A DNA stretch of 31,095 bases, from the NCBI GenBank assembly GCA_964520785.1, contig CAZFQG010000060.1, forward strand, positions 1 through 31,095. The letters are read 5' to 3'. This document shows positions 1-7,050 of this stretch, one piece after another (the stretch's first letter is position 1; every line of letters begins with the position of its first letter). The position numbers and the translations under genes were made by a program. The notes under the pieces were generated by a model that did not search any database, was not told where the DNA came from, and saw nothing but the letters and a program-made list of their open reading frames with translations. This DNA is from CAZFQG01 sp964520785. GTDB lineage: Bacteria; Planctomycetota; Planctomycetia; Pirellulales; Thermoguttaceae.

Positions 1-301
1 CTTATAAGACAAAGGCTTATATCGCTCAGTGAATGTCTGATAATCACCGGGCGGATTACCAAACCGTGAATGCACCGTCTGCGGCAATCGAACGAACTTC
101 CGTTCTTGACACCCCCCCTCCAAAACCCAAAACCGCCAGACGGCTGGAAATCTTGCACCATCCGGTGTAGAATAAAGGGTTTCCGTCCTTTCAACTGCCA
201 CTCTTCCACAATTCCGACCATTCCCCCCGCAATTCCGCAGCCTATCCCCTTTAAGAAGGGTGGCATCCACCTCTCTTGTCCTCTTCTTGTCATTGCATTT
301 C
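1..301. other. Left-edge non-coding stretch upstream of iorA
   Basis: No convincing gene is seen. A short open frame runs from the left edge and stops near base 69, so the tail of an upstream gene cannot be excluded. The stretch holds the candidate iorA promoter and a purine run (AAGAAGGG, 253-260) too far from the chosen iorA start to act as its ribosome binding site. Confidence 0.5.
145..173 (+). promoter_or_regulatory. Candidate sigma-70 promoter for iorAB
   Basis: TGGAAA (145-150), a 17-base spacer and TAGAAT (168-173) resemble a sigma-70 promoter, which would give a leader of about 120 bases before the ATG at 302. The spacer contains a small CACC-atcc-GGTG inverted repeat. The -35 match is only moderate. 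Confidence 0.3.
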
Positions 302-2062
302 ATGAGACTACTCCTTTCCGGAAACGAGGCGATCGCGCGCGGCGCCTATGAGTGCGGCGTCGTCGTGGCGACCGGGTATCCCGGTACTCCTTCCACCGAG
401 ATCCTCGAGGCGATCGTCGAGTATAAGGACGAGCTTTATTGCGAGTGGTCGCCGAACGAGAAGGTCGCCTTCGAGGTGGCCGCCGGCGCGGCGGTCGCCG
501 GGGCCAGGGCGATGGTTACGATGAAGCACGTCGGCCTGAACGTGGCCGCCGACCCGCTGATGACGCTCGCCTACAGCGGCGTCGTGGGGGGATTTCTCGC
601 CGTCGTCGCGGACGACCCCGGGATGCACTCCTCGCAGAACGAACAAGACACGCGGCATTTCGCCCGCTTCGCGAAAGTCCCCATCCTCGAACCGGCCGAC
701 TCCCGGGAGGCGAAGGACTTCGTCCGGCTGGGGCTGGAAATCTCCGAGCGCTACCACACCCCGGTCATCCTCCGCGGCAACACCCGGGTGTGCCATTCGA
801 GGAGCATCGTTACGCTCGACGAACGCCGCGTCAGCGGCCGCGAAGTCGGCTTCGAGAAGAACCCCCCAAGGCACGTGGCCATCCCGATGTGGGCCAGGGC
901 CATGCGGATCGCCCTGGAGACGCGGCTGGCGGAACTGACCGAGGCGGCCCAGGCCTCCGGCGCGAACCGGATCGAATGGCGCGACCCGAAGCTGGGAATC
1001 ATCGCCCCGGGGATCTGCTATCAGTACGTCCGCGAGGTCTTTCCGGAGGCCTCCGTCCTCAAGCTCGGGTGGAGCTACCCCTTTCCCGACGCCCTGTTCC
1101 GCGAATTCGCCGAAGGAGTGGAGGCGGTTCTGGTCGTCGAGGAATTGGACCCGATTCTGGAGGAACACGTCCGGGCACTGGGCATCCCGTGCCGCGGAAA
1201 GGACGTCGTCCCCAACATCGGCGAACTCTCCGTGACGGTCCTCGAAGACAGCCGCGCGAAGCTGGAAGGCCGAGAGCCGCCGGTCCGCGCGCTGCCGAGC
1301 GTGCGGACGGACGACCTTCCCGGCAGGCCGCCCGTCTTGTGCCCCGGCTGTCCCCACCGTGGAATCTTCTTCGCCCTGGGCCGGTTCGACGTGGTCGTGA
1401 CCGGAGACATCGGCTGCTATGCCCTGGGAACGCTGCCCCCCTTAAGCCGCATGGATACGCTCCTTTGCATGGGGGCCGGCGTCTCGATGGCCCACGGCAT
1501 GGACAAGGCGGGGGAACCGCGGAAGGTGGTCGGCATGGTCGGTGATTCGACGTTCTTCCATTCCGGCATTACGGGACTGATCGACATCGTATACAACAAG
1601 GGCGCCTCGACGATCGTCGTCGTCGACAACCGGACCACGGCGATGACAGGGCATCAGGATCACCCCGGCACCGGCAGGACGCTGATGGGCGAAGAGACGT
1701 GCGAGATTTCGATCGAGGCGATCGGCCGCGCCTGTGGAATCAAAAACGTGGTCACGATTGATCCTCACGATGTGAAGACCGCCATGAAGACGGTGAAGGA
1801 GGCGATCCACTCGGACGAAGCCTGGCTGATCATTTCGAAGCAGCCGTGCCCCCTGCGGACGAAGATCCCCCTCGGCCCGCCAAGGAGGCTCGACGCCGAG
1901 GCGTGCAAGGAGTGCGGGCTGTGCCTGAAGCTGGGCTGCCCCGCCATTGAAGGCCGCGACGCGAAACCGGTCGCCGTGAACGGGCTGATCTGTTCCGGTT
2001 GCGGATTGTGCGACCGGATTTGCCCGACGGGCGCATTCGTCGTCGAAGGGAGCGAATCATGA
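302..2062 (+). CDS. iorA: Indolepyruvate:ferredoxin oxidoreductase, alpha subunit
   Basis: The 586-aa product is the thiamine-diphosphate subunit that oxidatively decarboxylates indolepyruvate and other aryl 2-oxo acids to acyl-CoA, passing electrons to ferredoxin in the cytoplasm. The N-terminus (LLSGNEAIARGAYE) and the TPP region (GDS at about 414-416, then DN-x-x-TAMTG near 441-449) are typical of IorA. The C-terminus carries two 4Fe-4S motifs: C535, C538, C541, C546 and C564, C567, C570, C574. Length is normal for the family. The frame is open from a GTG at 260, but the ATG at 302 puts the family N-terminus at residue 1, so it is preferred although no good ribosome binding site precedes it. 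It overlaps iorB by ATGA, so the two are probably translationally coupled. The assignment is firm; the exact keto-acid preference is inferred. Confidence 0.95.
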   Translation: MRLLLSGNEAIARGAYECGVVVATGYPGTPSTEILEAIVEYKDELYCEWSPNEKVAFEVAAGAAVAGARAMVTMKHVGLNVAADPLMTLAYSGVVGGFLAVVADDPGMHSSQNEQDTRHFARFAKVPILEPADSREAKDFVRLGLEISERYHTPVILRGNTRVCHSRSIVTLDERRVSGREVGFEKNPPRHVAIPMWARAMRIALETRLAELTEAAQASGANRIEWRDPKLGIIAPGICYQYVREVFPEASVLKLGWSYPFPDALFREFAEGVEAVLVVEELDPILEEHVRALGIPCRGKDVVPNIGELSVTVLEDSRAKLEGREPPVRALPSVRTDDLPGRPPVLCPGCPHRGIFFALGRFDVVVTGDIGCYALGTLPPLSRMDTLLCMGAGVSMAHGMDKAGEPRKVVGMVGDSTFFHSGITGLIDIVYNKGASTIVVVDNRTTAMTGHQDHPGTGRTLMGEETCEISIEAIGRACGIKNVVTIDPHDVKTAMKTVKEAIHSDEAWLIISKQPCPLRTKIPLGPPRRLDAEACKECGLCLKLGCPAIEGRDAKPVAVNGLICSGCGLCDRICPTGAFVVEGSES

Positions 2063-2658
2063 GCGAACACACCACCACCAGCGTCGTCTTCGCCGGCGTG
2101 GGAGGGCAGGGAATTCTCCTGGCGAGCGAGATTCTGGCCCAAGCGGCGATGCTCGCCGGATACGACGTGAAGACGAACGAAGTCCACGGCATGGCCCAGA
2201 GGGGCGGCTCGGTCATCGCCCAAATCCGTTACGGCGAAAAGGTTTTCAGCCCGCTCGTTCCTGACGGTACGGCCCGGGTGCTGGCTTCGCTGGAGCGGAT
2301 CGAGGCGCTGCGTTTCCGGCACTTCTTGGCGCCCGGGGGGACGGCGGTCGTTTCGACGCAGGCGATCGTCCCGGTCACCGTTTCGATGGGGGCGGCCGAA
2401 TACCCGGCCGACGCCGAGTCGCGTCTGGCGGAGGCGTTCGAGAACCTCTTGCTCATCGACGCCGTTACCCTGGCGAGGGAAGCCGGCACGGCGAAGGCGG
2501 CCAACGTCGTCGTCCTGGGCGCGCTTTCCACTCGGCTCGACCTGGACGCCCCCGCATGGACCGAGGCGCTCCAGCGGAGCGTCAAACCGAAGTTTCTGGA
2601 CGTGAACCGCAAGGCATTCGACCTGGGACGAGAGGCGGCACGGAACGGACACGCGTGA
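2059..2658 (+). CDS. iorB: Indolepyruvate:ferredoxin oxidoreductase, beta subunit
   Basis: The 199-aa product is the gamma-type (pyruvate ferredoxin/flavodoxin oxidoreductase) partner of IorA in the cytoplasmic oxidoreductase. The N-terminal GVGGQGILLASEIL and the GMAQRGGSVIAQIRYG segment are hallmark motifs of this family. The ATG lies in an ATGA overlap with the iorA stop, and GAAGGG just upstream (about 2045-2050) can serve as ribosome binding site. An in-frame ATG at 1999 lies inside iorA and would add an unconserved arginine-rich extension, so it was not used. Length is normal. Together with iorA it forms a two-gene operon that ends near a hairpin at 2694-2712. Confidence 0.94.
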   Translation: MSEHTTTSVVFAGVGGQGILLASEILAQAAMLAGYDVKTNEVHGMAQRGGSVIAQIRYGEKVFSPLVPDGTARVLASLERIEALRFRHFLAPGGTAVVSTQAIVPVTVSMGAAEYPADAESRLAEAFENLLLIDAVTLAREAGTAKAANVVVLGALSTRLDLDAPAWTEALQRSVKPKFLDVNRKAFDLGREAARNGHA

Positions 2659-2686
2659 ATCCAGAAGCGCGAGTGCCGGACATGGG

Positions 2687-2712
2687 AAAAAAGGCTTAAC
2701 AGCCTGTTAAGC
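2687..2712 (-). terminator. Perfect 8-bp hairpin next to an A6/T6 run
   Basis: GCTTAACA (2694-2701), a 3-base loop and TGTTAAGC (2705-2712) form a perfect stem. The A run at 2687-2692 becomes a T run after the stem when read on the minus strand, so it looks like a minus-strand intrinsic terminator, yet no minus-strand gene lies immediately to its right. On the plus strand it lies 35 bases after iorB but lacks a T run. It could also be a protein-binding palindrome. Confidence 0.4.
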
Positions 2713-2880
2713 GGTTCGCGGGTTCCTTGTCTGGAAGGGACGCACCGCGAGTAGTGTAAGAAAGAGAACGATATACGGTGGGGTCGAACACCCCCTTGTG
2801 CGGTCATCATGCCCCGATGACGCGTCTCTCTCCCGCACGGCACGAATTCCGGCATTCCGACGAAATCCCCGGAAACTTGG

Positions 2881-2910
2881 TTGGACGCGACCGGCTGGAT
2901 CGTGTATCAT
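2881..2910 (+). promoter_or_regulatory. Candidate promoter for the Tat-exported TIM-barrel gene
   Basis: TTGGAC (2881-2886), an 18-base spacer and TATCAT (2905-2910) would start transcription about 85 bases before the ATG at 3002. Confidence 0.35.
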
Positions 2911-3001
2911 GGGCGATAAGAAAACCCTGGAGGCGTTTTTTTCCAGCACCCTTCGGTGGGGCTGTTCCGTACCGCGTGAACCCAAGAGGAAGGAGTCAAT
3001 C

Positions 3002-3955
3002 ATGAACCCTCCGGACGTTAACTCCGCTCGCGCCGACCGGCGCGAATTCCTTGTCCAACTGTCCGCGGCGGCGGGGGCAGGTGTAACCCTTTCCTCTTCG
3101 GCAACCGCGGATGAGACGCCGAATCCGCAAGCGACATCTTTGCCGGCGATGCAACTGGGCAAGCACCGGATCAGCCGCCTGGTTGCCGGTTACAATCCGA
3201 TCGGCGGGTATTCGTACCAAGGGCACCACATGAATCAGCACATGCGAGAGTACTTCACCGTCGAGGGGACGGTGGAGTTCCTCACGCGGTGCCGGCAGGC
3301 CGGAATTACCATCCACCAGTTTTCGCCCTCCGAGAAGATGACCGAAGTCCTCCGGTCGGTCGCCCAAAGGGGGTTGGACATGAACTTCATTTGCCTCCAC
3401 GCGGATAGGTCCGAAATTGGGCAAATCGCGGAGAATGCCCGGGTGATTGCCGGCGCCCACCACGGCGGCGTCACCGACCGGCTTTTCAAGGAGGGCAAAA
3501 GTGGCGAGGTTCACGATTTCGTCAAGGAAACGCACGACCGCGGACTCCTCGCCGGCGTCTCTGCCCACAACCCCGACTGCATCAAGCAGATCGCCGACGA
3601 AGACTGGGAGGTTGACTTCTTCATGGGGTGCTTCTACTTCCTCACGCGGAACACGTTGGGGACGGAAGCCCAGAAGCGCATGCCCGAGACGCTGGAGATC
3701 GACTACCCGTTCTTCAAGGACGATCCGCCGGTAATGACCGCCGTGCTACGCCAGGTGAAACAACCGTGCTTTGGCTTCAAGATTCTCGGCTCGGGACGTC
3801 TGTGCTCCGGCCAGGAAAGCGTTCAAAACGCGTTCAAATTCGCCTTCGAAAACCTCAAACCGACCGACGGCGTGATCGTCGGCATGTATCCGCGGTTCTT
3901 CGACGAAATTCACGCCAATGCCGAATATGTAAGCCGTTTCGGCTCCGCCAGTTAG
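3002..3955 (+). CDS. Tat-exported TIM-barrel (aldo/keto reductase-like) protein
   Basis: The 317-aa product has a twin-arginine type leader (DRREFL at residues 12-17, then an Ala/Gly-rich hydrophobic stretch ending near residue 36), so it is probably exported folded. The mature part begins with a short strand (QLGKHRISRLVAGYNPIGG) of aldo/keto-reductase flavour and continues as an alpha/beta barrel: FLTRCRQAGITIHQFSPSEK, then regular strands ending in VIVGMYPRFFDEI. I do not see the full Asp-Tyr-Lys-His catalytic set, so an oxidoreductase role is unproven; a non-redox barrel is possible. A strong ribosome binding site (AAGAGGAAGGAG, 2984-2995, six bases from the ATG) fixes the start and rules out the in-frame GTG at 2798. 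It precedes another TIM barrel on the same strand, which has its own promoter. Confidence 0.85.
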   Translation: MNPPDVNSARADRREFLVQLSAAAGAGVTLSSSATADETPNPQATSLPAMQLGKHRISRLVAGYNPIGGYSYQGHHMNQHMREYFTVEGTVEFLTRCRQAGITIHQFSPSEKMTEVLRSVAQRGLDMNFICLHADRSEIGQIAENARVIAGAHHGGVTDRLFKEGKSGEVHDFVKETHDRGLLAGVSAHNPDCIKQIADEDWEVDFFMGCFYFLTRNTLGTEAQKRMPETLEIDYPFFKDDPPVMTAVLRQVKQPCFGFKILGSGRLCSGQESVQNAFKFAFENLKPTDGVIVGMYPRFFDEIHANAEYVSRFGSAS

Positions 3956-4012
3956 GTCACCCCGGGCTCTTCGGCGTGGGAAATCCGTCCGGTTCGGGGT
4001 CCGGTCCAACGA

Positions 4013-4041
4013 TTGCGTACCGCCACGGCCCCTGCTAAAAT
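4013..4041 (+). promoter_or_regulatory. Candidate sigma-70 promoter upstream of the isomerase-like gene
   Basis: TTGCGT (4013-4018), a 17-base spacer and TAAAAT (4036-4041) give a good sigma-70 match with transcription starting near 4048. This leaves a leader of about 110 bases before the ATG at 4160. Confidence 0.5.
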
Positions 4042-4066
4042 CGACGTCTGCCGTGTCCCGCTTGGG

Positions 4067-4128
4067 ATATGGAGCGACATATGGGGGGATATGGGTTAGT
4101 CGCCCGGGCCGCGGCCCGGGTTTCATTT
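4067..4128 (+). promoter_or_regulatory. Structured leader: three ATATGG repeats and a GC palindrome with a T-rich tail
   Basis: ATATGG occurs at 4067-4072, 4079-4084 and 4089-4094. It is followed by a perfect 18-base palindrome CCCGGGCCGCGGCCCGGG (4103-4120) and then TTTCATTT. The palindrome can fold as a GC hairpin with a short T-rich tail. It could terminate read-through from the upstream gene, act as an attenuator in the leader, or bind a protein. Confidence 0.45.
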
Positions 4129-4159
4129 GGAGACGTACGGAACACAGGAGGCTTATCCC

Positions 4160-5011
4160 ATGAAAGCTCAGTCGGCGGATCATATCGGCGTTTGCAGTTG
4201 GTCGCTGAAGGCCACCGGCCCCGATGACCTCGCGAAGAAGGTTGGCGCGTTGCGTCTAAGAAGGGTCCAGCTCGGCTTGACCCCCCACCGGGACGATCCC
4301 GGAACGTGGGGCGGCGTCCAGGAAACGCTTGCGGAACAAGGAATCCGTATCGTTTCGGGGATGTTCGCCACGCAAGGAGAGGACTACACTTCCCCGGCCA
4401 CCATCCGCCGGACCGGCGGCGTCATTCTGGACGAGACCTGGGAAGAGAACTGGAGTCTGGCGAAAGCGGCCGCCGCGACCGCCGAGGCGATGGGCCTGAA
4501 ACTGGTCAGTACTCACGCCGGGTTCCTTCCTCACGAAAAGAGCGATCCCGATTTCGACAAGCTCGGCGGCCGTGTCGCCGACCTGGCGAAGCTCTTCGGC
4601 GACCACGGGTGTTCGCTCATGCTGGAGACCGGCCAAGAAACGGCCGACACGCTGCTGGCATTCCTGGACGAAATGACCCAACGGGGCGCGGCGAACGTGA
4701 CGGTCAACTTCGACCCGGCGAACATGCTTCTCTACGACATGGACGAACCGATCGGCGCCCTGCGGCGGCTCCTGCCGCACGTCAGGCAAGTCCACGTGAA
4801 GGACGCGATCCGCCCGGCTATCAAAGAGCAATGGGGGGAGGAGGTCGTCGTTGGAACCGGTCAGGTCGACTGGATTGCCTTCGTTCGGACTCTGGCCGAG
4901 GCGGACTACTCCGGCGATTACATCTTCGAGCGCGAGGCGGGCGAAGACCGCGTCGGCGATATTTCGCAAGGAGTCGAGACGCTGACGTCCGCGATGGAGG
5001 CGGTGGGGTGA
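4160..5011 (+). CDS. Sugar phosphate isomerase/epimerase-like TIM barrel
   Basis: The 283-aa product belongs to the xylose isomerase-like / AP endonuclease 2 superfamily (PF01261), cytoplasmic enzymes that use a divalent metal to isomerise or epimerise sugars and related polyols. Visible features are the opening strand IGVCSWSLK, and candidate metal ligands E156 (LMLETG), D185 (NFDPANM), H212 (VHVKDA) and E257/E259 (FERE). Length is typical. The ribosome binding site CAGGAGG (4145-4151) sits eight bases from the ATG at 4160 and decides the start over an in-frame ATG at 4127. No signal peptide is seen. The substrate cannot be told from sequence. It converges with the CBM9-like gene, whose stop lies 17 bases away, without a clear terminator between them. 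Confidence 0.88.
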   Translation: MKAQSADHIGVCSWSLKATGPDDLAKKVGALRLRRVQLGLTPHRDDPGTWGGVQETLAEQGIRIVSGMFATQGEDYTSPATIRRTGGVILDETWEENWSLAKAAAATAEAMGLKLVSTHAGFLPHEKSDPDFDKLGGRVADLAKLFGDHGCSLMLETGQETADTLLAFLDEMTQRGAANVTVNFDPANMLLYDMDEPIGALRRLLPHVRQVHVKDAIRPAIKEQWGEEVVVGTGQVDWIAFVRTLAEADYSGDYIFEREAGEDRVGDISQGVETLTSAMEAVG

Positions 5012-5028
5012 TGGTGATGATCGACCTC

Positions 5029-5670
5029 TTACCGCTTCGCCAGTTCCAGCCCGACCCATAAGCTGGGGTCCTGTTCAAACGGAAAAGGAGCGCCCGGGCT
5101 GAGAGTGCATTTCCCCAGTTCCCGGTCCTGAATCGCGTAATTCAGGCCGAGAATTGGGTGATCCTCAGGATCGAAACCGGTCAGCGTCTGCGCGGGCAGG
5201 AGAACCTGCAGGAGATAGCCGTCCGAGGTGATATTGGAGGCGACCTTCAGTTCTTCGACATGGATGGGGGCCGGCTGTTCCTTGGCGCGGTGGATCGACA
5301 GCCATTCGGCGATCGGGCGTGCCGCAGCCGTTCCATCCGACGGAAGGAACACGAAACGATGACAGAAACGGCTTGCCCGATGCACGTTCCGGACATCGCG
5401 GGTATCAATCCACAACTGCACGCCGTCGCTGTCCTCGATCTTCGTGGGACGGCACCAGGGTTCCTGTTTCTTCTCGCGAAGGCGGAAGCGAAACGCCAAT
5501 CCTTCCTCGCTCCACGCGGCCCATACGTCCGCCGGAAAGGCTCTCTCCTCCAGCGATGCCAGAACCGGCAGCAGGTACGCGTCGTCCCACGGCTCCTCCA
5601 GCCCGACCCAAAGGGGATCGCGGTAGGCACAGGACAGGGTGAAACGGAATAGGAATCGTCCGGGAATCAT
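5029..5670 (-). CDS. CBM9/DOMON-like protein
   Basis: The 213-aa product resembles the carbohydrate-binding module family 9 / DOMON-like fold: a beta-sandwich signature with WAAWSEEGLAFRFRLREK, DGVQLWIDTRDVRNVHRASR and FCHRF, followed by YLLQVLLPAQTLTGFDPEDH and LGLNYAIQDRE. Planctomycete genomes carry many stand-alone proteins of this sort, usually left hypothetical. There is no obvious signal peptide, so it may be cytoplasmic, and ligand binding is unproven. The start ATG overlaps by ATGA the stop of a 52-codon ORF, which suggests translational coupling. It is the last gene of a minus-strand run that includes the LRR lipoprotein. Confidence 0.75.
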   Translation of the reverse strand: MIPGRFLFRFTLSCAYRDPLWVGLEEPWDDAYLLPVLASLEERAFPADVWAAWSEEGLAFRFRLREKKQEPWCRPTKIEDSDGVQLWIDTRDVRNVHRASRFCHRFVFLPSDGTAAARPIAEWLSIHRAKEQPAPIHVEELKVASNITSDGYLLQVLLPAQTLTGFDPEDHPILGLNYAIQDRELGKCTLSPGAPFPFEQDPSLWVGLELAKR

Positions 5671-5825
5671 GGCTTAGGTCCCGTCCCCCCGGCGAGAGGC
5701 GAAAGCACCGCGTCACTGTCCAATCGGCAAGGACGGAACCGGTTCAAACGCGCCCGCCTCCCCCATCCGATCACGACCAAGCCGCCGGACGACACGACCA
5801 GCCCTTTCGTCACCATATCGCTCAC
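5667..5825 (-). CDS. Possible 52-aa small protein between the LRR and CBM9-like genes
   Basis: A 52-codon frame with a GTG start follows the LRR gene by 13 bases and overlaps the next ATG by four bases (ATGA). GGAG lies eight bases before the GTG, a good ribosome binding site. The product has a short hydrophobic stretch (GLVVSSGGLVVIGWG) followed by a basic segment (RRARLNRFRPCR), so a small membrane-associated peptide is possible. I recognise no family. The tight spacing on both sides argues for a real gene or at least for a translated coupling element, but composition alone cannot exclude a chance frame. Confidence 0.4.
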   Translation of the reverse strand: MSDMVTKGLVVSSGGLVVIGWGRRARLNRFRPCRLDSDAVLSPLAGGTGPKP

Positions 5826-5838
5826 TTTCGTCTCTCCT

Positions 5839-6927
5839 TCACTCTTCAACCACGTCATGGATCGTACACTCCGGCAGCGCCTCTCGCAGCGCGGCGACCC
5901 CTTCCGGCGTGACTTGCGTCCTCGTAACATGGAGTTCGCGAAGTTGCTTGAATTGGGCCAACTTTTCAAGTCCCCGATCCGTTATCGCGTTGCGTCCGAG
6001 GTGCAACCACGTGACGTTCGCCAGGGGCGCCGGTTTTTCCAAGCCCGCGTCGGTGACCTTCGTCTGGTCGAGATTCAGCCGGTCGAGATTGACGAGTGGG
6101 GCGAGGGCGACCAAGCCCGCGTCGTCCACCGCGGTCGTGTAAAGATTGAGTCTCTCGATATTCGTCAAGCGTCCCAGCGCAGCCGCAGCCGCGCCGGTGA
6201 GCGCCGTTGAAGAAACGTCGAGGTTTTTCAACTCCTTGGCCGCGGCGAGAGCATCGATCCCCTTGTCGGTGATCTTCGTCCCGCTGATCCGCAATACGGC
6301 GAGGTTCGGGAGGACCGCGATCTTGGCGATTCCGGCGTTCGTGACCGGGGCGTTCGCCAGGTAGAGTTCCTTGAGTTCTTTAAGCTTGGCGACGGTCTCC
6401 ATCGTGGCGTCGCCGACCGACGTGTTGTCGAGTCCCAAGACCTCCAGTGCCGTGAATCGCGCGAGTGTCTCCATTCCCTCGTCCGTTACTCGTTCGCCGG
6501 AAACCCGCAACACCCGCAAGCGGGGTAGGTCCGGAAGAGACTCAAGGCCCCGGCCGGTGACGGCGGTCTCCCGCAAATCGAGCGTCTCCAATCGCTCCGC
6601 ACTTGTCTGGACGGCCAATTCCGCGTTGGTCACCGCCGTGCCGCGGAGGTCCACGGCGAGGAGTTCTCCGGTCCGCGGATCGGTCTTGACCTTTCCGCCG
6701 AGTTCGGTCAAGCGGGCCAGAATCGCGTCCGCCTCGGACGCGGCCGATTCCTTGCCGGCCGTTGGCGCGACCGGACGTTCCGACTCCGGGGCACCCGCGG
6801 GGGGCTTTGGCTCTTCCGACGGCGAGCAGCCGCCGGCAAGAAGGATCGAAAGAAACAGAAAGGTAAGCGTACCGGGAAGATCATGTAAACGGTTGCCGAT
6901 CATCGTGTTTTTCAACTCTCGCCCCAT
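5839..6927 (-). CDS. Leucine-rich repeat lipoprotein
   Basis: The 362-aa product has a lipoprotein signal with lipobox LAGGC (cysteine at about residue 34), a Pro/Glu/Ala-rich linker, and ten consecutive leucine-rich repeats of exactly 24 residues each up to the C-terminus. The repeats follow the pattern L-x2-L-x-L-x5-(V/I/L)-T-D-x-G-L, as in planctomycete and GALA-like LRR proteins. One repeat breaks the pattern with LEKPAPL where LxxLAPL is expected. It is probably anchored to a membrane and binds proteins. GGAG nine bases before the ATG at 6927 supports this start; an in-frame ATG at 6903 would also keep the signal peptide. The FHA-GAF-PP2C gene lies 123 bases upstream on the same strand. 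Confidence 0.85.
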   Translation of the reverse strand: MGRELKNTMIGNRLHDLPGTLTFLFLSILLAGGCSPSEEPKPPAGAPESERPVAPTAGKESAASEADAILARLTELGGKVKTDPRTGELLAVDLRGTAVTNAELAVQTSAERLETLDLRETAVTGRGLESLPDLPRLRVLRVSGERVTDEGMETLARFTALEVLGLDNTSVGDATMETVAKLKELKELYLANAPVTNAGIAKIAVLPNLAVLRISGTKITDKGIDALAAAKELKNLDVSSTALTGAAAAALGRLTNIERLNLYTTAVDDAGLVALAPLVNLDRLNLDQTKVTDAGLEKPAPLANVTWLHLGRNAITDRGLEKLAQFKQLRELHVTRTQVTPEGVAALREALPECTIHDVVEE

Positions 6928-7050
6928 GGTCGGGGACTCCAGGAACCAAGAAACTCAGTGATTACGAATAAAGAAACGACGATAGGGAATCATCCCCTCC
7001 GAAAACCTTCCCAACCGCTTGATCCCTTCGCCGCGGTGCCGTTTCGCCCC

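Larger units (their letters stand above)
2659..3001. other. Intergenic region between iorB and the Tat TIM-barrel gene
   Basis: No gene is supported here. The region contains a hairpin at 2694-2712, a candidate promoter at 2881-2910 and a strong ribosome binding site for the next gene. Open frames on both strands have no recognisable protein features. Confidence 0.5.

Noticed and set aside
308..1357. Long minus-strand open frame opposite iorA
   Set aside because: It is the shadow of a GC-rich coding gene, with Arg/Gly/Asp-rich composition and no recognisable motif. The plus-strand gene is certain.
2707..3162. Minus-strand 151-codon frame ending at the hairpin after iorB
   Set aside because: It would make the hairpin its terminator, but it overlaps the start of the Tat-exported gene and has no recognisable features or clear ribosome binding site.
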